The notes under the pieces are model-generated. The model was not told where the DNA came from. It saw nothing but the letters and a program-made list of their open reading frames with translations, and did no database searches. Shown piece after piece: positions 11,909-23,745 of a DNA stretch of 64,000 nucleotides. This DNA is from Achatina immaculata. Taxonomy: Eukaryota > Mollusca > Gastropoda > Stylommatophora > Achatinidae. The number at the start of each line of letters is the position of its first letter. The stretch's first letter is position 1. The stretch covers positions 33,147,645-33,211,644 of the forward strand of contig CM019707.1 of NCBI GenBank assembly GCA_009760885.1, read 5' to 3'. The position numbers were made by a program, and so were the translations under genes.

Positions 11909-12095
11909 CATATGGGAAAAAGAAAAAGAGGAAGACCAAGACGAAGATGGCTGCAAGACATCGTTGACGATCTGGAAATGGATGCAACAGCAGAAGGCCA
12001 TCTTGCTCACAACCGAGAGGCCTACAGGAGTGCTGTTTGGGAGGCAAAGTTCCGCAAGGGACATGCAAATGAATGAATGAATGAATGAATATGGT
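11909..12095 (+). pseudogene. LINE F1 3' end (copy 3)
   Basis: Reads GKRKRGRPRRRWLQDIVDDL, then EMDATAEGHLAHNREAYRS and AVWEAKFRKGHANE with a (GAAT)n tail. The frame is intact over its whole short length. It starts at about the HMGKRKR point, so it is severely 5'-truncated. Confidence 0.85.
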
Positions 12096-12589
12096 CTTGA
12101 TTTTTTCTAAATCAGACAGCTTTATACAACTCTATACAGCTCGAGACAGCTTTAAGCAGCATCGGATAGCTCTAAGTATCTCTAAACACACAGAACAGAT
12201 AACTGTACGTTAGATTATGCAAGGCATGCCGTTTTCTTTTTTTTTTAAAGTAGACATAAACTTAAGTAGAATATCACATCAGGCTTATTCCTGGGAGCAG
12301 TGACTGGTACGAGCCTAGCATCGCATGTTGTCATGGTGGACCGAAAAAGGTATCTGCCCGGATAGGAAATCACGTGACTCTAAGACCACAAAACAGACGG
12401 AAGTTGCACCACGCCCAGATCACGCATGACTCTCTGTTTTACTTCGTGGACATGCTACAGAGAAGTACTTATACTTTCCCCAGAAAATATCCTCAAAAAA
12501 ATCATTCTGCGCCTTGTAACCCTGATGTTAGATTTGGATAGGTCATGTCTTAGGTGTTACTGTTACAAAACTAACAGATAAACAGTCGT
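12096..12589. other. No gene recognised
   Basis: Contains short degenerate CTCTATACAGCTCGAGACAG repeats near 12115-12185. Otherwise no recognisable feature. Confidence 0.5.
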
Positions 12590-12915
12590 GGTTAGCACGC
12601 TAATCTATTTATGTTTAGCACACTAATCTCCTTATGTTTAACACACTAATCTATTTATGTTTAACACACTAATCTCCTTATCTTTAACACACTAATCTAT
12701 TTATGTTTAACACACTAATCTCCTTATGTTTAACACACTAATCTATTTATGTTTAACATACTAATCTCCTTATGTTTAACACACTAATCTATTTATGTTT
12801 AACATACTAATCTCTTTACGTTTAACACACTAATCTCCTTACGTTTAACACACTAATCTCCTCACGTTAAACGCGCTAATCTCCTTATGTTTAACACACT
12901 AATCTCCTTATCAAA
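12590..12915. repeat. 23-bp array with dimeric (46-bp) alternation
   Basis: The unit is CTAATCTATTTATGTTTAAC plus ACA (23 bp). Copies alternate between CTATTTATG and CTCCTTATG versions over most of the array, giving a 46-bp dimer. The last copies are all of the CTCCTTA type. Confidence 0.9.
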
Positions 12916-13490
12916 ACAGATTGCAATTAATTTATTATACATGCTTATATTATAATAATATTAAATAATAATATTAAAATATAGCAAACTGATATATTGG
13001 CAGCACATTTTTCTATAACCTTAAAAAATGCCGTAGCCACTTGCCGCTTGTCACATATTTCTTTGGCAGATTTGCCGTGTCAAATTCTTTATTCTTCGTA
13101 GTCGTAATGTAAGCAACTAACAGGTAATTTTTTTTACCGTATTTACTATAATAATCAGTTAAATATGGTAAACGGAGACAGATTATACAGTGATTCAGTG
13201 AGTGTTTTTCCTGTTTTTTGCATTCCTAGATGTTTTGTTCAACTATATGGCGCATTCGGATTTGTCAGAATCCATACAGGCCTACACTTTTAACTTTAAA
13301 ATAGCCAAAGTGACGTGTCACAACTTCAAGAAACAACGTACCAGGTATTTCAAGCATCAATATGAAACATGGTCAGGTTATGAAGTGCCAGGATTGACAA
13401 ATGCACAGACCTGTACCACTTCAACGTTACTGTAGCTTGTGGCTAAATCAAGTTTAGCTCAAGCAGATCATCTTTGATTATGGATGCACC
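12916..13490. other. No gene recognised
   Basis: AT-rich sequence with a 77-codon chance frame at 13202-13435. No domain is recognised. Confidence 0.5.
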
Positions 13491-13719
13491 AGTGTACACA
13501 CTATCAAGTGGAACACAACAGGCCGAAGAAAAAGGGGCAGACCGCGTGAAACTCTGAAGAGGACATTATTAAGAGAGGCCAAGTTAACTGACATAAAATC
13601 CTTTGATGAGGTTGAAAGACTCGCCGAAGACAGGAAAAATTGGCGAACTACTTTACGAGCCCTATGTGACGTTTAACGGCACGGGAAGGATATAAGATAT
13701 AAGACATAAGTGTACACAC
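13491..13719 (+). mobile_element. LINE D 3' end with 11-bp target duplication
   Basis: A 207-bp LINE D tail (13502-13708) begins at IKWNTTGRRKRGRPRET and ends at RTTLRALCDV, stop and an ATATAAGACATA tail. It is flanked by the direct repeat AGTGTACACAC at 13491-13501 and 13709-13719. This is a clean 5'-truncated target-primed insertion. The frame is intact, but the fragment carries no catalytic domain. Confidence 0.9.
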
Positions 13720-14179
13720 GGTTAGTTTCAGGGTTTACTTGAGAAGGTTAGAAGAAGAACATCCAGTGGCGTGTAATCTTGGACCAGCACAACATTGAGT
13801 GGAGTTTTTTTTCCTCCTACTTTTGTCCTAAATATTTCTTGTTAAATTATAGATGCGTCTTATATAAAATTCATGAGTAGAGAAGAAATTTTCCAAGCTT
13901 TCTTCAAGCCCACACCGAAAATGTAAGCCACAGCAGTATATAAGCCACAAGTTCCTTACCTATGGGCAGATAGTTTGGATATAATTGTAACTGTAATCAG
14001 AGAACGGCATCCCCCTGCTCCGAGCATTCCCATATGTGCTCCGCCTCCCGTTCCAACGCCCACTGAAGTGTGCGCCTGAAATGTAAGTTGGAATTTTATG
14101 TATCATTCTTTGTTTCCAATGTATATATTTATTCTTACTTTTTGGTATGACTATTCCAGCTATTCTGTGCTATCTGTGT
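13720..14179. other. No gene recognised
   Basis: Unique-looking AT-rich sequence without recognised features. Confidence 0.45.
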
Positions 14180-15075
14180 GCATAAAGAAGATTTTTGTGA
14201 TTGTGTATTTCAAGTGTTAACCTGACACTGAATTAAGACATGCTGCGAAGACCATGTTTTCTCTAGTCTTTCACGGAGTGCTATAGCCAAGCTCTCTTTT
14301 CATTTCCATATTAATTAACTCTCTAGGGACGGACTATAGAGCCCAGTATTCTGATGCTTTTCATTTGTCCAACATGTCGTCTCTACGTGGTCGAGCCTGT
14401 GCCACCATCAAAAAACTGTTCACGGATGTGGAGTGTTCAGTCTGCTTTGGTACGGCCGGCTAGGGCCAGACTGAACGTTTGACAAATGTTTATTAGTGGA
14501 TAATAATATTCTCTATTGTGACTCGGGCGCGCGTTTAGTTGAACTTAGCAACAAATTCTAAACTTACCTTTTTATGAGAGCTCTGATACATAACTGAGAT
14601 GTAAGGTTTGTTTAAGCTAATGTTATTATCTAATCTATATATAATTCTTTATCTAACGTTGTTATCTAATCTATATCTAAAGTTTAATCTAATGTAGCTC
14701 TGTATTTATTTCTGACTTTCAGGACATGACTTGGAGTTTCCTGTCATGGGCCGTGTGACTTAGAAGCGTTCCAGATCTTGTTCGAGACCGGCGGATGATT
14801 TGTTGTCTTAGGAGTGCTTAGATATTTTCTACAGAGAGTCCAGGAATGTCAGGAGATGTTCGGAGGTGTTTACATGATGTTTGAGACTTATGGAAGTGAT
14901 CACGATTCATGGAGCTTTTCATGGTTTAAAAGTTTTTATATCAGAGTTTTTAATATCAGAGTTTCTGACTAAATTAGGAACAACTCCCAACAGTAAAATT
15001 TCTGTACCTGGGACCAGTCCTTCATATTTCAAGTCTTGTTTTGTTTTACTTATTATTTTCCTGGTAGAGTGATGA
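14180..15075 (+). repeat. Old dispersed repeat, copy 1
   Basis: Shares an ordered set of motifs with 21500-22260: AGTGTTAA...TGACA..AATTAAGA, TTATTTCTGACTTTCAGG, GGAAGTGATC..GATTCATGGA, and a CCTTCATATTTCAAGTCTTG segment. Divergence is high. The family and class are unknown; an LTR or the 3' part of an LTR element is one possibility. Boundaries are approximate. Confidence 0.5.
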
Positions 15076-15264
15076 AGAATGGGTCAACTCCCTGTCATGA
15101 CTAGCGTAGGGGCGACAAGTAAGACACGTCAGTTTCATTAAGAAGGGTAAGGGAAAGGTCAGATATCTCACCCTCGTTAAGAAGTTACAAGTTCCCACTC
15201 CTACTGTTTTACTGAGCCTACCTAACAACATCAGCAGACCTCTAAAAAACTCATATATATTTAT

Positions 15265-15279
15265 GAGAGAGAGAGAGAG

Positions 15280-15317
<38 letters not shown>

Positions 15318-15336
15318 AGGGGAGGGGAGAGAGAGT
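15265..15336. repeat. (GA)n microsatellite
   Basis: GA repeats with AAGAAAG and GAAGAAGGGGAGGGG interruptions, just upstream of the mariner element. Confidence 0.95.
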
Positions 15337-15379
15337 TCATTACTGAGATACATTAGTAGTTGCAATAGCCGCAATTATA

Positions 15380-16413
15380 CAGGGAGTTCGCAAAGTCTGT
15401 GCGCAGTATCCTAGTATCGATTCCGGTATCGTAGTGGTATCTTAGTGTTTGCAATATCTAGGCACTCTACCTGCGTGCATTAGCGTGTTAAAGTCTGCTA
15501 TTGTGCAACATTAACTGTATTCAGTCTGTCATCTGCATTTGTGCATTCAATTGTTAAGCAGCGTTTGAAGTGCGCGATGGAGGCATTGTTTAAATCAGTT
15601 TGTTTACTTTGCTTCTTTCACTGGAGGAGCGTATTTTTCTTGTTGAACACGTATTTCGAGAAGGCAGTACATACTCCGATTTAGTGCGGGGGTAGTTTGC
15701 TGAAAATTTCAATTCCCAGGAACACCTGTACCTCATTGCATTGCAGTTTATAAACTTGTTGAGAAATTTCGTGAAACGGGCTCAGTGTCAGATACACACC
15801 GAAGTGGGAGACCATTTAAACTTAACGAGAAGTTATCGAACATTTCCGACTCTATGCTTCTGAGTCCATCAAAGGCTTTGCGGAAGTTGGCACAACAGGA
15901 AGGTATCTGGATTGCAACAGCGCATAAAGCGATCAGAGAAAATTTGAAACTCTTCCTATATAAAGTAACCGTGGTCCAATAGTTGCTGGCGGCGGATCAT
16001 GACAAACGGCTCCGTTACTGTGAATGGTTTACAATTTTCATTTCTTGATGTCACCTTTTTCACAGATGAGGCCAAGTTTCACCTCTCGGGTTATGTTAAC
16101 ATACAAAATACACGTAGATAAGAAACAATTCAGGAACAGATCTTAGAAAAATGTCTTCGAATAAAATAAAAAATTAAACATGTTCAAGCTTGCAAAGACG
16201 CACAATAACATCACTTCCGACATTTGTTATTAAGTGTATGTCTGCTTAGCTTGTAGTATTATATAACATTTTTGTTATCAGCACGATTGATCGGCGACTC
16301 CAGTCACGCTACATATGGCAGGTAGATGTGCCTAGATATCGCAGCCATTAAGATATTACTATGATTCCTGAATCGATACCAGGATACTGCACACTGACTT
16401 TGCGAACTCCCTG
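15380..16413 (+). mobile_element. Tc1/mariner-type element with TIRs and TA duplications
   Basis: The ends are inverted repeats of about 45 bp beginning CAGGGAGTTCGCAAAGTC, with only a few mismatches between them. They are flanked on both sides by TA (15378-15379 and 16414-16415), the target of the Tc1/mariner superfamily. The element is 1034 bp. It carries a decayed transposase frame (see 15600-16090) and lacks most of the catalytic domain, so it can only have moved in trans. It ends next to a TAG-rich microsatellite. Confidence 0.92.
15600..16090 (+). pseudogene. Defective mariner-type transposase (DUF4817-like N-terminus)
   Basis: Across frameshifts the translation gives LEERIFLVEHVFREGSTYSD, then FRETGSVSDTHRSGRPFKLN, then a helix-rich segment with SPSKALRKLAQQEGIWIAT and AHKAIRENL, AADHDKRLRYCEWF and FFTDEAKFHLSGYVN. 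This is the order of the helix-turn-helix (DUF4817-type) domain followed by the first catalytic Asp region of IS630/Tc1-like transposases found widely in invertebrates. The longest open part (15785-15982) ends at TAG after VTVVQ. Everything beyond SGYVN, including the other catalytic acids, is deleted or unrecognisable. Confidence 0.82.
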
Positions 16414-16424
16414 TAATAATAGCA

Positions 16425-16665
16425 CTAGTGATGGTATGTAGTAGTGATGCCAGTAGTACTTGTAGTATTATTAGTGGTAATATTAGTATTGGCAGTAGTA
16501 CCATTTGTAATAGTATCTTGTGATATATGGTAGTAGTAGCAATAGCAGTAAGAGCAGCAACTGCAGTAGTAGTAGTAGTAGTAGTCGTAATAAAATTAGT
16601 AATTGTGGTAGCCGTAATAGTACTAGTAGTAGTAGCAGCAGTAGAAATAGTAATATTTGTAGCAT
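16425..16665. repeat. TAG-rich microsatellite
   Basis: Degenerate TAG/GTA trinucleotide region directly 3' of the mariner copy. It gives Ser-rich and Leu-rich artefact frames. Confidence 0.9.
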
Positions 16666-18115
16666 TGGCATACTTTATTCATTTCCGACTATGTCGAAAT
16701 AAGTGATAGAAGCTAAGTAACAAATAAATCTTCTTTGTAAGTTCTTGCTACATGTTGCTTCACCAATCACTGGATTGCTTCCCTTTCCTAATGCAGTCCC
16801 TGTTAGTGTTACTTTATCCCCACGTAAGAGCGCCTATCCTCAAGTGGTAGTTAGAACAGTTTCTTCAGGGTATGTGCATTTTTTTTCCCTTAGATATTTC
16901 GTAACTCTACGAGGACCATGTCGCCATGTCAAAGAAATATACCTGTGTGTTAGCAAAATTACGCGGCGGAAACCTGAATCGAAACGGAAGCCAGGCAGAA
17001 GTTGGAGTAAATTTACTACTAAAAGTTATAAAAATAAATGAACTCTTTCATTCCAAAACAACACTGCCAGGGTTGGCAGATCTTGCCCAGCGAACCAAAG
17101 TATGGAGTCATATTTAGACACTGTCTAAGTAGGTAAAGAAGTGGCGATTTCCAATCTATATTTTGTAATTATTTCCCGTCTCTTTCTGCCAGAATTTCTC
17201 CTAACAAAGGTATTCTGGTAGAGAGTGGTCATTAATTCACTCCTGAGAGAGTTAACTATATGTGGTAACACATATGACTCTAGAAACCAAATACACACAT
17301 AAACAAAATTGTCTACAAAATGGCAGCTGAAAGGACCACACGACTACTAGATACACACATTTATAGCTGTAATGTAATTCATAACTAAATATTTACACGG
17401 AATTTTACAATTTACCTTGTTTTTTCCTGTCCAATGAACTGAATTCTGCTACGCAAATGCGAAGTGAATCTACCGCACCGAACCACGTCGTTCGTATGTG
17501 ATATGTAAATGTGAACTTACAATGAAATATAACTCATATCCTGTATCATAAACTCACGCAGCTGCAATTAACTTGTGTAATTTTCTATTCCTGACTGCGT
17601 GAAAATAGCCCTGGCTGGAGCAATTCCTGGTTAATTTCTAGGAACTATTTTATTTGTTCATTCCAAATGACCTTATCACGCCTGCTACTCCGCCTCTGGA
17701 GGAGTTAATGCGCGAGGATTAACATGGCCTGACATTCATCCACCCGTTAAAATTTACTTTCCTGACACAATAAGAATACTTCTTCAGCGCAATGAACGGA
17801 ATTACAATTTGCCATTCATCCTCCACGTCAGGGAAAAAAATCTTTACTTTTAACATTTTGCAACCCCAGGAAGCAAAAGTTTTCCTTAAAAAAAACATAT
17901 TAACATATCTCTGATGGTTTGCTTAAAGAGTAGTAACACCTCATTTTACCGAAAGCTACATAAAGAAGTGCTACATGGTGAAAGGTCGCAGTGCTTTGCC
18001 AAGGAAAATGGAACCTACACGTGACTGTTTGTTTTGTCACGCAAAGGACCCTCGGGACAGGACACTGAAAAGGAAAACGGCTAAACATTAATTCCATATT
18101 TTTTTAAATTTTTAA
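16666..18115. other. No gene recognised
   Basis: AT-rich sequence. A 98-codon frame at 16745-17041 ends in a basic stretch (RRKPESKRKPGRSWSK) but matches no family I know, and it has no splice or promoter context that would support it. Confidence 0.45.
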
Positions 18116-18245
18116 AAATTAGTAGGCATAAAATCTCTTGAAGAGGTTGAAAAGGCCGCTAAAGGCAGGAAAACTTGGCGAACTACCATGTGAACCCTAT
18201 GTGACGTTTAAGGGCACGGGGAGAATGTAAGATGTAAGACTACTT
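18116..18245 (+). pseudogene. LINE D 3' end, very short
   Basis: Reads KSLEEVEKAAKGRKTWRTTM, then a stop, and CDV-like TGTGACGTTTAAGGGCACGG followed by a GTAAGATGTAAGAC tail. It matches the last 45 codons of LINE D with substitutions and a nonsense change. Confidence 0.75.
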
Positions 18246-18689
18246 GTGGCACAAGATGATTAATAAGATTAGTATATGAAGACTTGAGCAGGTTACTTGG
18301 ACACACGAATAACCAACATTTAGCAACAGACAAAAGCAATAAAGCTATGAAAATAAATAAAACAAACGCATTTAACGTCGTCTTCTAGCACAGTAATATT
18401 ATGTAAATGAAACTGTCCCACTATTTCCAGGACTATAAATCACACGACATAGAACTGCCCAGCAACATATAATAACATCTCCTATAGACAGTCTCATATC
18501 TCCAGGCCCATAAGATCTTTTGGCTATGTAACAGCAACATTACATGCTATCAACCCCAGGACCCTGATGGATATGGTGAAAAGGGGGTGGGGGAGGAGGA
18601 TGGGAATCTGAGCACGTATGGACATGTCTGGAGTGCAATGATGATGACCCAGACAATAAACCATAAACCATTAAATTACATTCTAGCCC

Positions 18690-19240
18690 CCTCAATGTCT
18701 CACTTCTTTTATCATATATCAAAATCTAACGTTAATGTCCCACTTCTTCTATAATATATCCAAATCTAAAGTTAATGTCCCACTTCTTCTATAATATATC
18801 CAAATCTAAAGTTAATGTCCCACTTCTTTTATCATATATCCAAATCTAACGTTAATGTCCCACTTCTTCTATAATATATCCAAATCTAAAGTTAATGTCT
18901 CACTTCTTTTATCATATATCCAAATCTAACGTTAATGTCCCACTTCTTCTATAATATATCCAAATCTAAAGTTAATGTCCCACTTCTTCTATAATATATC
19001 CAAATCTAAAGTTAATGTCCCACTTCTTCTATAATATATCCAAATCTAACGTTATTGTCCCACTTCTTCTATAATATATCCAAATCTAACGTTAATGTCC
19101 CACTTCTTCTACAATATATCCAAATCTCAAGTCAATGTACCATTTCTTCTATCATATAATCAAATCTCAAGTCATTGTCCCACTTCTTCTATCATAAATC
19201 TCAAGTAAACGTCCCCCTTCTTCTATCACAGATCAAAATC
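18690..19240. repeat. 40-bp satellite (CAAATCTAACGTTAATGTCC type)
   Basis: About 13 copies of a 40-bp unit CAAATCTAACGTTAATGTCC plus CACTTCTTCTATAATATATC. TAACG/TAAAG and TTCTATAAT/TTTTATCAT variants alternate in short blocks. It grades into the 35-bp form on the right. Confidence 0.93.
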
Positions 19241-19815
19241 TCAATGCCCTACTTCTTCTACCAAATATCCAAATCTCAATGCCCCACTTCTTCTACCATA
19301 TAACTAAATCTCAATGCCCCATTTCTTCTACCATATATTAAAATCTCAATGCCCCACTTCTTCTACCATATATCCAAATTTCAATGTCCCACTTCTTTTA
19401 CCATATATCTAAATGTCAGTGTCCCACTTCTTCTACCATATATCTAAATTTCAATGTCCTACTTCTTCTACCATATATCCAAATTTCAATGTCCCACTTC
19501 TTTTACCATATATATATATGTATGCATATGCTGGAAACTCTCTACCGTAGAGAGCGGAACAACAACACAACTCCTTCAGATCATCATTACATATATATAT
19601 AAATTTCAATGTCCCATTTCTTTTACTATATATCTAAATTTCAGTGTCCCACTTCTTCTACCATGTATCTAAATTTCAATGCCCCATTTCTTTTGCTATA
19701 TAACTAAATCTCAGTGTCCCACTTCTTTTACCATATATCTAAATTTCAATGTCCCACTTCTTCTACCATATATACAAATCTCAGTGCCCCACTTTTTCTA
19801 TCATATAATCAAGTC
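19241..19815. repeat. 35-bp derivative of the same satellite
   Basis: Units TCAATGTCCCACTTCTTCTA plus CCATATATCCAAATT (35 bp) continue the array. The array is interrupted at about 19511-19600 by roughly 90 bp holding the palindrome CTCTCTACCGTAGAGAG flanked by TA runs. Confidence 0.88.
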
Positions 19816-20555
19816 TCATATAGATTACATTTCATACACATTAAAAAAAAACTGCAAACGTAAATTCCCCCCGACGAAACAAGCAGCGAAGACTTTGATC
19901 ACAACCCACACACTTGAAAACAATCAAACATATTACACAGATAGTTGTAACTGTTTTCGACTTCCAACGTTATTTAGCACATAAATGAAATCTATATAAA
20001 TGTTATATTTAATCATTTTACGAACAACGATCAGTTTGCAATAATCCATATTTTGGGTGTACCCTAAGTTCAATCTCTTAAATAAAATACAGACTTAAAT
20101 CTACTCGTAGTTTCCTCAAAAACGTCACATATAGTTTTCACAAACAACGTCACATATAGTTTTCACAAAGAATGTCACATATTGTTTCCACACAAAAAAA
20201 AACAAAACGTCACAATTAGTTTAAACAACGCTGAATTCTACATTTATAAACGAAAGCTGACATGAAATTGAGGGTGTGCAAGTGATAAAGGCTTAAAACA
20301 ATTCTTGCTTACCACGTCACAAAATTCTTCCATACTTGACTTAAATAATGAAAGCGAAAACTGCATAAAATCAAAAGTCCTTGCATCTAGAACAAACTCT
20401 CTCTACCGCAGTCAAAACACAGAATGACTCTACAGTCGTGGACTATGGATTAAATACTACAGCCCGAAAACCTGCTTCGTCCACTTTTAGGGTCTGGACA
20501 CGTTCACAGAGACTCGGGTGGTAACATATATGCTACTGCTGTTACTACGCCATCC
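19816..20555. other. No gene; short ACGTCACATATAGTTTTCAC repeats
   Basis: AT-rich. Three to four copies of a roughly 28-bp unit with AACGTCACATATAGTTTTC lie at about 20113-20225. No coding support. Confidence 0.5.
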
Positions 20556-20860
20556 ATACTACAAGAACTTAACACTGAAGAAGGCTGGTTAGTAAGGAAG
20601 ATTAAACAGAGAACATTTAAATATTCTGGACACGTTAAACGTCGCGATATTTTAGAGAAGACAGTCTTGGAAGGGTACATAAAAGGAAAAAGAAAGAGAG
20701 GAAGAAGACCAAGGCGAAGATGGCTGCAAGACATCGTTGATGATCTGTTAATGGACGCATCAGCAGCAGGGCATCTTGCTCACAACCGAAAGGCCTATAG
20801 GAGAGCTGTTAGTGGCAAAGTTCCCCAACGGACATGCAAAAGACTGACTGACTGACTGAT
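20556..20860 (+). pseudogene. LINE F1 C-terminus (longest plus-strand copy)
   Basis: Reads ILQELNTEEGWLVRKIKQRT, then FKYSGHVKRRDILEKTVLEG, YIKGKRKRGRRPRRRWLQD, and LMDASAAGHLAHNRKAYR, ending in a GACT tetranucleotide tail. The K.FKYxGHxxRRD block is the post-palm region of the LINE RT polyprotein. No RT catalytic box lies in this copy. A small deletion (AVSGKVP for AVREAKF) shifts the last residues. Confidence 0.85.
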
Positions 20861-21499
20861 TACTGCGGCTTGGGAAAGGAAAATGACACGATGAAATAGA
20901 AGATGATAGTTAAAGTGTGGCTGGATTTTAAGACAAATATTGATTGTAAACATAGTTTTAGGAAAGTGTAAAGGATCGAGTGATTTAGGAAATAATACTC
21001 CAAAACATGAATGTTTGCAGAAAATATCTTGACATGTGCCGGTTGTGAAAAGAAGTAAATAGAATTATAATGGTTTCAACTATATGATTTTTACGCTGTG
21101 GGACCGTTTGGCAAAGTCTTGAAAAATATGAAATTCTGTATAACATGTGAAATTCCAGGCTTGATGTTTTTGGTCGATATGATAAAACGACGAACTCAAG
21201 GAAGAAGGAAGTTACATGTGAGATCTGTCCCGCATATGACTTCCAGTCCAGGGTGAAAAATCATTCTTACATCAGACCTCGGACTTCCGATATGTAAGCC
21301 GTTGACTTAGACAAGCAGCAGGTCTCCTTCCTGTAGGCATGTAGTACCTTCCTTGAAGATATGTAGGCCGTTGACTTAGATAAGCAGCAAGTCTCCTTCC
21401 TGAAGGCTGTAGTACCTTCCTTGAAGATATGAGTTGGCCTTCAGTGCTTTATTCAAATTTATAAGGTCACAATCCTAGTTATTCTCTACTTTTTGTGTT
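20861..21499. other. No gene; about 75-bp direct repeat
   Basis: A CCGTTGACTTAGA.AAGCAGC...TACCTTCCTTGAAGATATG unit occurs twice in tandem (about 21297-21430). Otherwise AT-rich sequence without features. Confidence 0.55.
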
Positions 21500-22260
21500 A
21501 GATCAAGATCTTTCATAGAAGTCGTTTACCAGTGTTAATTTGACATTAAATTAAGATTTCCCACGTGGGTCGAGATTTCCTAACGCTTCTTGATGTGATA
21601 ACGCTAAACTTTATATTTACTTCCACAATAAAAAGTTCTCCAGTAATTTCAAGGGAGATTATAAACTTCGTGTCGTACTAATTTCATGTGCTAAACATAG
21701 TGACTTTAGTTCGTTCACGTGGAGCCAGAGACCACACATAATTAGTGACTATTTTATACTGCCCTATAAGCACGTACTACTTATTTCTTTAACTAAGTTT
21801 ATCTGATATAAATTTTACCCAGCTGAAGGGCGTTCTAGTGTATTTAAAGATATAAGATTTATTATAAGTAGATCTAATAGCTTTCTTTATTTTATTTCTG
21901 ACTTTCAGGGCATGAACTGCGTAATGAAGTCTGCAGTTATCTGTCTCGAATGTACATTTATATATTCTACAGGTGTACTGAGAGGTGTTTAGAATAGTTT
22001 GAGAGATGTTAAATATTTATAGAAGTGGTCCAGATTCATGGACTTCTGTAGTTTCAAGAGTATTTGTATTTTAGAAAAACTGGACAATAGTCTATTTCAT
22101 AATTAACCTGCTTTAATTAAGGCTGCCTGGCCAAATCTGGGACAGGAACGTCCCTCGCAAGTGAAATGTGTTGTCCCTGTTGTGAGGGACAGTCCTTTAT
22201 ATTTGAAGTCTTTCGATGTATTTATTTTATTTTTGCGGTGGAGAGAGAGGGAGAATTATG
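21500..22260 (+). repeat. Old dispersed repeat, copy 2
   Basis: Diverged partner of 14180-15075. Shared landmarks are AGTGTTAATTTGACATTAAA, TTATTTCTGACTTTCAGGGC, AGAAGTGGTCCAGATTCATG and CCTTTATATTTGAAGTCTT. The direct repeat GTCCCTGTTGTGAGGGACAG near 22170 contains a small hairpin (GTCCCT/AGGGAC). Confidence 0.5.
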
Positions 22261-23159
22261 AGTCCACTTTAGGCCATGACACGCTTAGAAACAATAGGTC
22301 AAATACCTGCTTCCCTGAGAAATCACATCGTCCTTCTAATACTACGTTCGAACTAACAAAAAAAAATCCACAGTCGCTTCATTAAACGCAGTCTCCAGTC
22401 TACCAGCCCCACCTCAGATCAAATGATGGCTACGACTGCGTGGTTGTGCTTGAAAAATTTCTACTGTTTAATCACAATTAGAAGGAAAAAGAAAGACTAA
22501 CATTCAAGCTTAGAAAGTTTGAAAACATTTCATACAGCGGTAGAAGGTTTTTAGAGCAACTGATAATGTATACTACGACGAACAAGGTGGGGTGAAAGTG
22601 AACAAAGACAAATATGAATGTACACAAAGAAATCACCGGGAAAGACGAGAACACGCGCTGTGCCCTGTCCACTTTTCATTATACAGCGAAGACATTGTTT
22701 GAGGCTGTCAAAATTTAATAGAAAATAGATCATAGTTTCGGTAATCTGAGACATGCAGATGAGACAGTTCTGCCAGAGAACAGTGATAGTTGATTGCACA
22801 AACTATTTAAACCAGTCCTTGGGCAAGACACAACCGTAAGACCAATTTAACTTGCAATGGAAGTCCACCTGAGTTTGTGGGTAGGTTTAATTATGCTGGA
22901 TGTATATTTTCAGCCACCTGCGCTCTAGATGAAGAAATCAATACGTGAAAAGGAATCGCGGTTGCTACTTAGATTAAACTAAACAAAAGGGATTGGAACA
23001 GAAGAAGATAAACGCTAAAGGCAGTGACCATGATCTACAAAAATTGTGTGTTGAGTATTCTCTTATATGAATCTGTAACGTGAACGAAGTACTAAAAGCT
23101 GGAGAAAATTTTAAAAAAAACATTCTCCATCTTTGCTGTGTTTGCAAAATTGTTAACAT
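22261..23159. other. No gene recognised
   Basis: Only chance frames. No repeat unit or element end recognised. Confidence 0.45.
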
Positions 23160-23745
23160 CAAACGACAGAACAATGTGACCAGCTTGAGGTTATACGGCT
23201 TGGTGACCAGCTTGAGGTTCTATGGGTTGATGACCAGCTTGAAGTTCTACGGGTTGGTGACCAGCTTGAGGTTCTATGGGTTGGTGACCAGCTTGAGGTT
23301 CTATGGGTTGGTGACCAGCTTGAAGTTCTATTGGTTGGTGACCAGCTTGAGGTTATACGGGTTGGTGCCCAGCTTGAGGTTTTACGGGTTGGTGCAGCTT
23401 GAGGTTATACGGGTTGGTGACCAGCTTGAGGTTATATGGGTTGGTGACCAGCTTTAGATTCTATGGGTTGGTGACCAGCTTGAGGTTATACGGCTTGGTG
23501 ACCAGCTTGAAATTCTATGGGTTGGTGACCAGCTTTAGATTCTATGGGTTGGTGACCAGCTTGAGGTTCTACGGCTTGGTGACCAGCTTGAGGTTCTACA
23601 GCTTGGTGACCAGCTTGAGGTTATACGGCTTGGTGACCAGCTTGAGGTTCTATGGGTTGGTTACCAGCTTGAGGTTATACGGGTTGGTGAACAGCTTGAG
23701 GTTATACGGGTTGGTGACCAGCTTGAGGTTATACGGGTTGGTGGC
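23160..23745. repeat. 27-bp satellite
   Basis: About 21 copies of GACCAGCTTGAGGTTATACG plus GGTTGGT. The unit length keeps two frames open as the nonapeptide VTSLRLYGL. A two-base loss near 23393 (GGTGCAGCTT) switches the frame between them. A satellite is more likely than a protein. Confidence 0.93.
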
